Positions 24,703 to 35,843 of a stretch of 64,000 nucleotides of DNA are shown here, one piece after another. Made by a program: the position numbers and the translations under genes. A model generated the notes under the pieces. That model saw only the letters and a list, made by a program, of their open reading frames with translations, searched no databases and was not told the DNA's origin. This stretch comes from Hymenoscyphus infarciens. Lineage: Eukaryota; Ascomycota; Leotiomycetes; Helotiales; Helotiaceae. The first letter of the stretch is position 1; every line of letters starts with the position of its first letter. The DNA lies in NCBI GenBank assembly GCA_001414345.1, contig LLCB01000101.1:62001-126000 (forward strand). Direction: 5' to 3'.

Positions 24703-24738
24703 GAAACAGAAACAGAAACAGAAACAGAAACAGAAACA
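24703..24738. repeat. (GAAACA)6 microsatellite
   Basis: Six perfect hexanucleotide units in non-coding DNA. Confidence 0.95.
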
Positions 24739-26128
24739 GAGAAACCTTCCTCGTCGTGACCTCCTCGTGTTCCCTTCCAGCAGTATCACACGAGCTCGGT
24801 GACTTTTTCGGCGGCGGCGACAGGTTGAACACGACTCAAGCGTTTGAGCGAGCTGCACATGACCGATGGGGCATGGGGAATTGGGGATTTGCTACTGTAC
24901 GGAAATGCAAGAAAAACCGGAGCAGCGAGAGTGGTTCCACTCCCAAATCGGCCCTTATTCAACTTCTTGCTTTGCGGGATGAAATCCTGGGGTGCGGAGC
25001 AACGTCGGGGCACGCCGTTGACGAAGGAGCACGACGTTAAGTACTAGACCTACGTGCTTTCGCACACGCAAAGACGGAGAATCTTATATCCGGGTAATGA
25101 CTTACCCCCTCAATTGCTTCTGAAAGCTGACCAAGATGGATTCAGGCTCGGCCCGCTTTGATAGGAAGCACCAGACAAAAGATAGATTCTGACCGCCAAG
25201 CATCCAGTTCAATAACACATGCATTGCAAGTGCAGAAGATACTTCTAGATGGGGACGGCAAGCAACACAATTTTGAATAGACTTTTCCCCGCAGTCAGAG
25301 TGTCGAAGAGTCGAAAAGCGAAAAGCCACATGAGATTAGCTTTCGCCTCCAGGTCACCCCGAGACAGCATCTCGCTTAAAATTTGATTCGAAGGACAAGA
25401 TGATCCAGCGGGCTGGTTGATGGGCGTACAATTGTAAGTAACATGACGACTGGAACTAACTTGAGTAACCTCATGGTTTCCAAATTCTTGCATTGCCAGA
25501 TCTACGGGCCCCAGCCCAGACCAGACCCCTAAACGACTAGCGAGACCACACCGAGGTTGAACCCATTCTTGCTCCTACTCATTTTGAGCCGGAGGGGGGG
25601 GCCTCGACCCATGTGCGGCACCGAGATACGGCCGCTCTATTTGCCATTGGCTACCGGTACTGTCTGAAAGGGCGTCAATGGGGATTGCATTTCCCCCTGG
25701 TAGGCTTCTTTCCCCGTATGGAGACTCCAGCCGGCCACGATTACCTAGACAGGCCGTGGAGTGCTGTGGCACCGTCATCCAAGTCGAACCACGTTCGGTT
25801 TGTGGCCTTGTAAATGGAAGCTCCCCGGAATTGACCTATGGGGAGGCCCGTATGCCCCCCGCGACTCCATACCAATTGGAACCTGAAGTTTTTCAAGCTC
25901 CATACCCCCGCATCGCCACCACGAGCACCCCTAGTAGTAAGTAATGCTACCCTTGTCATGTAAACAAGGCCGAGGGAAAGTCTCGTCGTCTCCGAGCTTG
26001 ACGGGACATTGTCTTCCTACCCCCCGCCATTTAGAAAATTCTATATGAAGCAGCTGTCCCAGTCCATGGGATACACTTCTCTATCCCTTTTCCACCCCTT
26101 TATCCTTTGCCCATCTTCAACCGCCAAG

Positions 26129-27891
26129 ATGCCTGGAGAAACTCTCACTACAACCAACGATGTGGAACGGATCGAGGCGCCTGTCACCTGGAAGGCCTAC
26201 ATGATCTGCGCCTTTGCTTCATTCGGAGGAATCTTTTTCGGATACGACAGTGGTTATATCAACGGTGTCAATGGAAGTGATCTATTCATCAAACTCGTCG
26301 AAGGCCCAGATGCCACGGAACTGAGTTCATCTCACCAATCCCTTATCGTCTCCATCCTCTCTGCTGGTACCTTCTTCGGTGCCCTCATCGCTGGTGATGT
26401 CGCAGATAGAATGGGCAGAAAATGGACTGTCATCCTTGGTTGTCTCATCTACATTATCGGAGTTGTTGTTCAAATGATTACTGGTCCTAACGTTGATGCT
26501 CTTGGAACGATTGTTGCCGGTCGATTGATCGCTGGTCTCGGTGTTGGTTTCGAGTCCGCCATTGTCATTCTATACATGAGTGAAATTGTAAGTCTACCAA
26601 TCCGATCAATCTTCTTCAATCTGTACTAACGGTCTTCCAGTGCCCAAAGAAAGTTAGAGGTGCCCTTGTTTCCGGATATCAGTTCTGCATCACCATTGGT
26701 TTGCTGTTGGCAGCGTGTGTCGTCTACGGTACCGAGAACCGATCAGACACCGGCGCATACCGTATTCCTATCGCGCTGCAGTTCATTTGGGGTCTTATGC
26801 TCGGTGGTGGTTTGATGTTCTTGCCAGACTCCCCGAGATACTTTGTCAAGAAGGGAAAGCTCCAACAGGCCGCATCATCTCTCTCCAGACTACGTGGACA
26901 ACCAATCGATTCCGAGTACATCCAAGTCGAGCTTGCCGAAATCGTTGCCAACGAGGAATATGAGCGATCCATCATCCCTGATACCGGTGCTATTTCCAGC
27001 TGGCTTCAATGCTTCAGTGGTTCTCTCTTCAGCCAAAAGTCCAACATCCGCCGAACCATCCTTGGTACATCTCTACAGATGATGCAACAATGGTAAGCTG
27101 AGCCGCATTCCGAACCAATTTTCTAGTACTAATTCGACCATTTCAGGACTGGTGTTAACTTCATCTTTTACTACTCTACCCCCTTCTTGCAATCCACCGG
27201 TGCGATCTCGAACACCTTCTTGATCTCTTTGATCTTCACATTGGTCAACGTTTGCTCCACCCCAATCTCCTTCTACACCGTCGAGAGATTTGGTCGTCGC
27301 CCTCTGCTTGTCTGGGGTGCCTTGGGAATGTTGATCTGTCAATTCCTTGTTGCCATCATCGGTGTTACTATCGGATTCAACAAGACCCACCCTGATGCCA
27401 ATGGAGATCCTCTCGCCAATAACATCTCCGCTGTCAACGCACAAATCGCCTTTATCGCCATCTTCATCTTCTTCTTCGCCTCCACCTGGGGTCCTGGGGC
27501 TTGGGTTCTCATCGGTGAGATTTTCCCTCTCCCAATCAGATCCCGTGGTGTTGGTCTCTCAACCGCATCCAACTGGCTCTGGAACACCATCATTGCCGTC
27601 ATCACCCCATACATGGTTGGTGCCAAATACGGAAACTTGAAGTCGTCAGTCTTCTTCGTTTGGGGAGGTCTTTGCACCTGCGCTTTCGTCTACGCTTACT
27701 TCTTGGTTCCAGAGACCAAGGGTCTCTCCCTCGAGCAAGTCGACCGCATGATGGAGGAGACTACTCCACGAAACTCGTCCAAGTGGGTTCCTCACGAGAC
27801 CTTCTCGGGACACGTCCAAAGAAAGGCTCAAGTCGGACACGCTGAGAATATTCTGGATAGCAGCGAGGAAAAGGACATTGAGAAGGCATAG
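26129..27891 (+). CDS. MFS hexose (sugar) transporter
   Basis: Three exons (26129-26587, 26641-27092, 27147-27891) give 551 aa. It is a 12-transmembrane sugar porter of the plasma membrane. Signatures present: FFGYDSGYINGV in TM1, DVADRMGRKW in the first cytoplasmic loop, LPDSPRYFVKKG after TM6, VERFGRRPLL in the 8-9 loop and PETKGLSLEQVD at the end of the last TM. The C-terminal tail is hydrophilic (DSSEEKDIEKA). It resembles fungal glucose/hexose permeases; sugar specificity cannot be read from the sequence. The start at 26129 has a good context (GCCAAGATGCC). An upstream in-frame ATG at 26009 would add 40 residues of untypical sequence. Both introns are about 53 nt with standard borders. 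Confidence 0.92.
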
Positions 27892-29228
27892 ACATAGAGT
27901 GGTATATTTCTAGGTATAGAAAAGAAAAGAAACTTGTGAATAGTGGGTTATACAGACGTATATGGGTTCATCGGAGTCTTATATCTGGGGGGGGGAGTTG
28001 CATACAAGTGCTTGCCAGAGGCGCACTTTTGTTCATTTTTAAGGAGCGTAATGTTAATACCGAATGCATTTTAAACATCCTCTTGTCTGTCTATTTCTAC
28101 TTGATGTGCAAGTCTTTTCCTTTCCGCCTCGATCTTGAGATTACTCCTATTTCGTACCGCTCTTTCTTTTCTACGTACTTGTTATATGAGTAAAGGCCTG
28201 TTTTACTCGCACAAATATTTTCACGTATGTATTCCATTTGTGTATGAGTACCGAATCATAGTGTCGTTGCATATATGTAATTATATTGTTACTTTTTCTT
28301 TGTTATCTATCCGTTACTGTTTGGCTCGCTCTGCTACACAATTAGTGCAAATGTTAGGGTGTACTGAATTGGGGCTCTCGGTGGCCGTGGCAGTAGAAGA
28401 TTTGCATGCATATCTACCCTGTAGCTGAAAATCATATATTATACTGATGGTACACATCCTGAAAAGTACCAGCATGCGGGGAACAGGCCCTAAAAAATAG
28501 TCTGGGTTCTATGTCTGGCCTCCAACATGGTTGTTCTGCATTTTAGCCGGGGTCTAAGGCATTTTACAGGGCGCATGTTTCGTTCGACCGCGAATAACTC
28601 TTCTTAGCAAGTGCCCTTTCCTGGTTTGTAGAGAAATGACTTCAATGAGTAAACCCATTTCGGGACTCTTAAGTCAAACATTTTACATTCCTATTCCGCT
28701 TGGACTTCTCCTTGCACTTCCAAAACATCATAGGGATTTCTGCGGTTACAATATGGAAACTGGCCCGGACAAATCAGAAAGAGTCTTCGAAGGGGTGTGG
28801 GAGAAAAATCAGCAGCTATATTTTCGAAGGTGGAGCGGGAGCTTTACGAAATGTCTGGCGACATGGACTACTGTGTGTCATTTGAGATTTCCGAAGAATG
28901 GCAGCGTTCAGACTTTAGTGACGAGCTCGGATGGTCGAAAGAGAGGTTTGGGTTTTGGAAGGAAAGATTTGGCAAAGAAAACTGCAAAAAACATGCAGGA
29001 TATTAAAGAGAATCCCAGATCCTGTGAACCATGGGAGTTTACTGGATAAGAAATAAAGCTGTTGATGGTTCACTTTGTATCAGGAACACAAGGTAATTGA
29101 TGACAAGTTCCATAGCTAGACCCCCTTTAGAAAATAGCACAACACACTTTTCCTTGTAAATCTGAGTGTGAATATCCTCAGTTGATGACAGAAGATTCCA
29201 CCAAACTCTTCGTAAAAGAAGCCAAGTG
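27892..29228. other. Intergenic region, no supported gene
   Basis: It lies downstream of the hexose transporter. Overlapping plus-strand ORFs at 28636-29049 (137, 61 and 69 aa in three frames) lack any domain or splice support. Confidence 0.5.
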
Positions 29229-29706
29229 TCAATTAACTCCCTCTAGTACCTCAAGTTGAGCCCAATGCGCAGAACTCACTTCTTCAACTCGAACATCCCA
29301 ATACCACTTGCTTCCCATCATCGTTGCCTCGGCAGGAAAGAATTTATCATCGTTCGCAACCACTACCAAAGCTGATACCGTAACATAACTTTTGTCTTCT
29401 GCTAAGATGAGGTGGTGAGTAGCATTATGTCTGAGGGGAAAAGGGTTAGCCGAGTCAAAAGGGCGCGATATTGGGAAAGTAATCTACCTCCCGGTTCCCA
29501 AGAAGGTCAGGAGCGATGACTCCATAGCAGAGGGAGGAAAGGAATGGGACTTGGTGACGCCAATCGTAACTTGAACTTGGCCAGCCATGAAGTAACAAGA
29601 ATGTCGGTTTGGTTGACATTGTCGGGGAAGTGTGAACGTAGACGTAAGTTGCACCATCAACAAGTGTTACCTTTTTGTTGATGTGAGAGGACGAAGTCGA
29701 TGGCAT
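29229..29706 (-). pseudogene. Alpha/beta-hydrolase (epoxide-hydrolase-like) pseudogene with internal deletion
   Basis: The start at 29706 opens a typical N-terminus: beta-strand FLLLHGWPSSSYDWRHQVPF (oxyanion-hole HGWP) and GVIAPDLLG. The following frame soon departs and stops at 29455. Lower down the minus strand a second frame encodes a typical C-terminus: VTVSALVVVANDDKFFP, then SSAHWAQLEVLEGVN and a stop at 29229-29231, the catalytic-His region of the fold (AHWAQLE corresponds to GHW). The roughly 150-200 residues that normally lie between, including the nucleophile elbow and cap, are absent. No pair of splice sites joins the two parts in frame. A 14-bp direct repeat (AGTCGATGGCATTT) flanks the start codon. 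It is therefore a relic, not a working enzyme. Confidence 0.75.
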
Positions 29707-30271
29707 TTTGCAGATTGTTCAAGAAGTCGATGGCATTTCGATGGGGAGCAAGTTCATTGGAGAGTACTCCAGTAGTGAGTCTTTATAATATTGGCCAATC
29801 AAAAAACAAAATGCTTTCATGGCATTGTCGAGGGGGCTCATCACATTACCAAGCCCTTCCCTTAACGCCACTGTACAGAATGCCCTCTTTGTACAGCTTC
29901 TGGGAGAGTAGACATCAAGTTTTGCAATCCCTGAATCCTTGGAGTTGATCAAAAAACATACAAAAAACCTTGCAAAATACCTTGCAACGCACTAGTAGAT
30001 ACCCTTACGTCCTGCCTATTACTACCAAAGGCTATACCACGCTAATTTTTCTACGATAAATCCTTCCCAAGCCAAATTATTATACAATCAAATTGTCCCA
30101 CCATTATTCGTACCATTTACCCATTACCTTCGCGGTGTTTTGTGCTATTTTCGAGGCAGAACCTGGGTCGAATCAATAAGACTGTACTCCTACAGCAATC
30201 GAGTCAACTCACCGAGCTGCACCATTTTTGCAGTTATTTATACACGCGGCATTCCAACAGTCTCCAATCCA
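29707..30271. other. Spacer, nothing recognisable
   Basis: It lies between the hydrolase relic and the 3' end of the second SAT4 gene. Only short ORFs are present. Confidence 0.5.
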
Positions 30272-31598
30272 TCAAAAGAAGTTCCCCAACTCGTCACTTC
30301 TCTCTTGTTCCACGCTTCCTGGATCTGATGTGATGAAATGAATCATCGTTCTAGGACCGTTACCCGCCATGCAGGGTATTTGCGTGGGTTTGTAAATCGG
30401 AAGCGGGTTTCGGGGAAAAGGTTGTGTGGGGGTAAGTCGTGCCTTGTTTGTTTGATATAAGCGTGGAAAGAATCGGTTTATCAGTGGATAAAAAGTTTGG
30501 CTACATGCGCAGAGGATCGCGACGTCGACTTCAAGATTAGACCACATGCTCGTGTTTGCATTGTCGACTAATTTCCACTGGAGTTAGCTTGCTTCAATGA
30601 TAAGTAGAAGGGTTGCTGTTGGGAACTTACACGCGATATCATCTGAGATTCCAAGGACGTAAATACTGTGTAATCTCAGGATACTCAATATGCAACCGCT
30701 AAGTGCAAAGGTTAGGAACTCTCTGAGTATTTGTCTCCTAATAATTTGAACTTACAAAGTTCCGATTGCAAAGGCAGACATAATCAAAACCTTTTGCTTC
30801 AACGGTATTTGGAGTTTCGACAAAAAAGGCAACGGAATGACCAAGAATATCAGATCAGAGAAGATCTGATAAGTGGCATTGGTGAAGTATCCTGCTCCTT
30901 GGTTGATACATTTCCCGGGAATAGCTGGATTCCAAAAGGCGGCGACAGGTTGACAGGTGAAGACTGCCAGAAATGTGGCTTCTATCCCGTATGCCACAGT
31001 AATGACTATTGCAAACCAGACTGCCATTCGTGTTTTGCCAGTTTGAAAAGCTCGCAAATATTGCAACGCGATGGCGAGTTTAGTTAACCATAAAGACATG
31101 ATGTACAGTAAGATAGCTACATATAAACCCTTCGCAACTTTGCTATCAGCTCCATGTTTGGTATGTGCTAGAGTTAAACGTGTTGAGTCCTTACCTTGAG
31201 TATCTCTTTGGTGTCTTTTATGTGAAGATCGGCGGTATGGATGCCCAACCCATGATTGACTTCTGGATAATTTTTAGCACCCAGTACCAGTAACGTTGGT
31301 ACCATCAAGATCATACGATGAATTGTTGCGGGTAACAGCCCGATGGCACAAATCTTCAAACAGTTAGTACAAGTTTGCAAACAGGGACTAGAGGAGGATG
31401 TATGTGAACACTGACCAGGGATACGATTATTGCCCATTCATCCTTTCCTCCAGACTTAGTCAAGACAAATCTTGAAATCAACCGTAGTATTACAAAAACA
31501 AACGCAAGAATGGTAAATATGATAGTAAGAACGAGATTCCGAAATGCCCGAGGGGCAAGCGGGGGTTGAACAACCGGTGATACGAGGGTTGAGTTCAT
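30272..31598 (-). CDS. SAT4/Pth11-like seven-transmembrane protein (second copy)
   Basis: Five exons on the minus strand: 31598-31416, 31353-31195, 31129-30756, 30698-30631 and 30567-30272, giving 359 aa. Introns are 57-65 nt with standard borders, one with an ACTAAC branch site. The extracellular N-terminus is short. TM1 is LVLTIIFTILAFVFVILRLI, followed by the family KDEWAIIVSLICAIGLLP. The TM3 region has GLYVAILLYIMSLWLTKLAI, and FTCQPVAAFWN gives the conserved Cys-Pro. The late motif SMWSNLEVDVAILCACSQTF matches the LWSxIEVNVAIICAC pattern of the family. The C-terminal tail is hydrophilic. It is only distantly similar to the copy at 10834-12009. Ligand and coupling are unknown. Confidence 0.85.
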
Positions 31599-33293
31599 CG
31601 CAAATTAAAAAGAATGATAAAAGGCTTCATTAGGGATTGATTTGAGCAAGTTTAGAAAAGATATGAACGGAAAATGAGGTTGCAATCTGGGAACCGTCCT
31701 GTGAATATTTGCCATCGTTCTCCATTTCTTGGCATCCTCGTGCAATAAAGTTCACGATTGGGTTTAGTTGCCACAGCAAAAAGAGATCACGCAGGTCAAC
31801 GTTACAAATGAACAACCAATGAGGTTACTTTTGCAAGTCTGACGGAACTACTCGAGTGCTAGATCGTCATTTCATTTGATGGAAATGAAAACTGGTAGCC
31901 GGGTAAGGTGAACAAGTCCGTGCAGATGAAACAGTGTCGTCTACGAAGGTTATAGCAAACTCTGTTTGTGAAACATTCTAAAAACATCGCGAGACGGAGC
32001 CAAAGGGTGGATAGATTCTTTCTATCTTATGGAATTTCAATCAGAAATGTCTTCCTTAAAGATGAATCAGGTTCAATGATATATTTGGCTGTTGAGAAAG
32101 AGATCTACCACTTGAAGAATGATTGGAGCATGGAAGAAATCATTCCCTGGCTTTCCGAAACTGTACAAGACCAGTAAAGCTAGAAATGGCGTAGTCGAAA
32201 ACTCAAGTACGAGTTTGAATATGAGTACACTTGCATACTTAGTACACACCAGTCACTCGCTTGGAGTTTTACTTGCTTCATCAGCTCGCGGGGGGACCAA
32301 TAAAGGGACTGAAGTATTAATACAGGTCAGCCGGTAAGGTATCTTGACGCTGTTTCCGGGTATGTTCGGCCTCCGAAATAACTTATAAGGTTTAGTATTT
32401 GAGAAGGTACTAAACCTGTAGTACGGCTTAGTTTCTGGTCCCTGCATCTGTTGAAGTGTTTCAAGTTGTACGAGTATGAACAGTAATATTACTTACTTAG
32501 GCTGAGAAAGAACTAGGGTTATGGTAGAGCAGATCAGATAATGCTTTGTCAGATTACACTCATGCTTTGTTTCTTCATAGGTTACCTTGGGCTAGCCAGC
32601 AAGCGTGACTTTCACATGATATACCCAGGAACCAAAATGAGTTACCTTTTGAAAGGCAAATGACAGGACACAATAACATATGTGAACATACTTCCACCTA
32701 AAACAAGAATTTCCGATGAAATCTCTCTCTCTCTCTCTCCTTCTCTCCGCTACGACCCTCAGAAGTGGGTAAATCCAATTTCAGTCCCTGCAAAACCCCG
32801 TGAATACCCCGCATCGCCAAAAAAAGAAACACCAAAAAAAATCTGCTTTACCTGTCGCTATCTACTTCAATAGTCACAAGCTCACGCCAGTACTTACAGT
32901 GTCATCTACCAAACCTCAACTTGTAATCTATTGTTCCTTCCTATATTTAGTCACAAGACCGCTTTCTCTTCATGTCACGTTTCTACCTTGGGGCACTTCG
33001 CAATGGCGGGCTTCTATTGGTGCGCTTATTACACTTTGTGCTGGGTTCAAAACAAGTCTCAGATAAAGCTCACAGACCATATTTTTTTCCAAAGAAAGAA
33101 AATGAATGAGAAACCAATAGCAAATTCCAAGAGTTCTCGACAAAAGATGAGAAATCAAATATAGCTCTAGTAAAAACCCACCTGTGTCATTCAAAACCAC
33201 ACACACATGTATACTGGGAACTTTCAAGAAACAACTGACCGATGTTTACAGCAACCAGAGGTCTAGCTAAGATACGTTAAGAGATAATCCCAT
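31599..33293. other. Intergenic region, no supported gene
   Basis: About 1.7 kb upstream of the second SAT4 gene and downstream of the SDR gene. A (CT)n run lies near 32720-32745. A 69-aa plus-strand ORF at 31968-32177 has no family features. Confidence 0.5.
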
Positions 33294-34230
33294 CTACCAA
33301 GAAAACAACACATCATCATAGGACATGAAATTTCCACCGGTCTTCTCCCTCGTTGCACCATCAAGCTAGAAATAAAGTCAGCACGAAAAATACCGAGGTG
33401 GAAAAGAGGGGGGCCACAAACCTTGCCTAAGATCCCAGTGATACTCTGCTTCACAGTAACAGGAGCCTTCTTCATCCCGTAGGAAGTTGCCCCAAAGTTC
33501 CCCATGTCCGTTTCAACCCACCTATCAATCAAAAAGTCAGCCCCTCTCTCAGTACCAAATGCAAATTCTTCAGCATCAAGTCGGAAAGGGAAACACATAC
33601 CCAGGACTAATGACAAAAGCAACCAACCCCTCATTCTCAAAATGAATCTTTCTAACCACATAATTCACAGCCGCCTTACTCATCCCATAAGCTGTACTTT
33701 CAAGTGGTACCTTCGCCATATCGCCAATACTACCAACACCCGAAGATATAGTTAAAAACACCGGTCCTTCTTCTTTCTTACTTTGTTTCAACAGAGGCCA
33801 GGCTTCTTGGAACAAGGAAAGTGTGCCTATGGCGTTGACTTCGAAGTGTTCACGGACTTTGGAAAGAGGTGTGACGGTTGCTGGACCGTAGTAGTTCGAG
33901 ATTCCGGCATTGGAGATGAGAATGTCGATGTGTGTTATTCCGTGTCCTGATAGGGATGCGATTCCGGATTTGACAGATTCTTGAGAACTGACCTCAATTG
34001 GCGTGAGTATGAGTTTACTGTTTGGTCCGGAGGTGAGACTGGTGAGAGATTGAGAGGCCGGAGCGGAGACATCACGAACACCGGCGATGATGGTTACGTC
34101 TGGTCTTTGCAGTAATGCTTCAACCATTCCTCGTCCAAGACCTATGTCGGGTGTTAGGAAGTATTTTTTGGGTGGATTTGGGAAGCTCGCCTCGGTTAGC
34201 ACCGGTGATCAAGTAAACAAGTGGAGACAT
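33294..34230 (-). CDS. Short-chain dehydrogenase/reductase (nor-1-like ketoreductase type)
   Basis: Four exons on the minus strand: 34230-34191, 34141-33601, 33521-33422 and 33365-33294, giving 250 aa, the usual length of a classical SDR. The cofactor motif TGANRGLGRG spans residues 9-18, NAG is at 91-93, the active-site Ser region is SSGVGS (146-151), and the catalytic YGMSK is Y165/K169. It is like fungal proteins annotated as norsolorinic-acid-ketoreductase-like; the true substrate is unknown and no polyketide synthase is nearby. The first intron (34142-34190, 49 nt) has a GC donor (GAG|GCGAGC), required because no GT donor keeps the dinucleotide-binding motif in frame. The second and third introns are GT-AG. 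The gene looks intact. Confidence 0.85.
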
Positions 34231-35843
34231 TTTGGAGAAGAGATTTTGGTTGGTATTTGAGAGGTAAGGACGACAAATGATTTGAAGAAGAAAAGGAGAT
34301 TCCATAGAACAATCAAGAACTCTTATATATTTCTCTTTTTCACCAAAAGTGGAAATAAACCATTCGGATTTCAGAACCGGGAGCCTGCCCCAAGCGGCGC
34401 CGCAAAATCCATGTACAACACTAGACCCTGCACAGTGTTGAGTAATCAGCCCTAAAAACCGATACATTACGAATCTACATTCGATACTATTGAGCTAAAC
34501 AAAGAAGCTTGTTGAAACAAGCCTAATGCACTTGTAAGGCCAGCCATTTTCTCGGGTACCCGACTGGATTTCCTCATCGCATCCTGCTGTGCCAAGTCGC
34601 AGCATGAACCAATCATCCTTGCTCCACAAATAACTTTCCCCGCACCAACTCACAAGCCTCACATAATAATCAAGATTATAAGGAAAAATTTATAATTTAT
34701 AATAAACGTATTGAATATAAGATACATCATGAGGCTACAGATAACATGCAGAAAAGGGTTGTAAGTGACACGCAGGCTTGAAAAAAATAGGTACAGATGA
34801 CGATTTCATGCCAGCACTTGCAGCCGGATATAATTTCAACCCCTTCAAGCCGCCGATCAAGAACACCCTTACCTTTAAACCTTATTGGCGACCAATTGCG
34901 TTTAACTGACCACTGAAGCTCGATCTCCATCACTTCCCACAGCAGTCTAATATCATATTCTCTCTCGGAAAAGAAACTCCAACGCTCTCGATGGATGGAT
35001 AATTAATCGGATATCCAATGGATTGCATGGATTTCCAGTTGATATATCCATTCCAAAAAGGCATGGACAGTTCAATGTGAAAAATCTATCAAGATCCGAC
35101 TTTTGCTATATCTGTTGGATAAATACGAGTAAGGGAATAAATATATGATGAAAAGCGTATTTTTAAAATAGGAGGGGTACGATGAGTAGAAGCAAAAGAG
35201 GGGTTCTGTTTACCACCTTTTTTTCCTCTCCACTTAAAATATTTTTCAGCTACTTAGAGGCCCTCTTAAACAATCCATTGGATATTCTAGCTCCGATGGA
35301 TATATCTTCAACTAATTGGATTGAATAGAATATCTCAAAGAATTAGTGGACATCCATCCATCGAGAGCGTTGAACTGAAAGTGATCATAACCCAGTATGA
35401 ATATGTTGACGCCCCCCATCGGACTTTCCCAGAATTTATGCCCAGCTCATAAATCCACCTTTATTACACGAGAATACTCCCCATCCCTTTCAATCCCTTC
35501 TATCCTCCAATTCCATTCTTCAATTGAGAAATCCTTCATCTTTTATTAATTCAGAGCCCAGCACAATGGCAGATAAGACCGTATCACCAACTCGTAGACT
35601 TGGGTACCCTCGTTCCCATCCACAGACGAGCGTGCATCTTCACGAAAGTAGCCTAGGTATTTTCCGGACCAGTGTTCCACATATTTAGTAGAAGCTGCGT
35701 AGAGGTTTGCCGATTGATCCATTCCAGACAATCATCTAGCGTCTCGAAACACCGTGCAGTCTCCCGGTGATCCCACACGCCTTCAACGTATGAATCCCTT
35801 ACTCCTCGCGATTTTGGTGTGCCCCAAAATCAAATTTGTATAC
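34231..35843. other. Intergenic region containing a MITE
   Basis: There is no supported gene. It is notable only for the TIR element at 34980-35372 and a stretch of A+T-rich sequence near 34660-34730. Confidence 0.5.
34980..35372. mobile_element. MITE-like element with 21-bp perfect terminal inverted repeats
   Basis: The left end CAACGCTCTCGATGGATGGA(T) (34980-35000) is perfectly inverted at 35352-35372. Subterminal GGATATCCAATGG (about 35009-35021) is mirrored as CCATTGGATAT (about 35275-35285). Within the element GGATATATC-type motifs recur. It is 393 bp with no coding capacity. An exact target duplication is not clear; AACT occurs close to both ends. Confidence 0.82.

Larger units (their letters stand above)
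22947..26128. other. Long gene-poor region with repeats and a telomere-repeat-containing element
   Basis: More than 3 kb without a supported gene. It holds a 13-bp tandem triplicate (23241-23279), a TIR element with TTAGGG units (23460-23738) and a (GAAACA)6 run (24703-24738). From about 25,500 onward it is probably promoter of the hexose transporter. ORFs of up to 141 codons occur on both strands but overlap one another and have no domain features. Confidence 0.5.

Noticed and set aside
24703..24738. CRISPR-like regular repeats (also 23241-23279 and 38408-38447)
   Set aside because: These are contiguous tandem units without spacers in a eukaryotic genome, i.e. ordinary microsatellites or minisatellites.
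28636..29049. Plus-strand ORF of 137 aa
   Set aside because: Three frames are open in the same place, with no start context, splice signals or domain.
29455..29500. Intron that would join the two hydrolase fragments at 29229-29706
   Set aside because: The GTAGAT...CCTCAG pair exists but joins the exons out of frame and meets a stop at once; the middle of the protein would still be missing.
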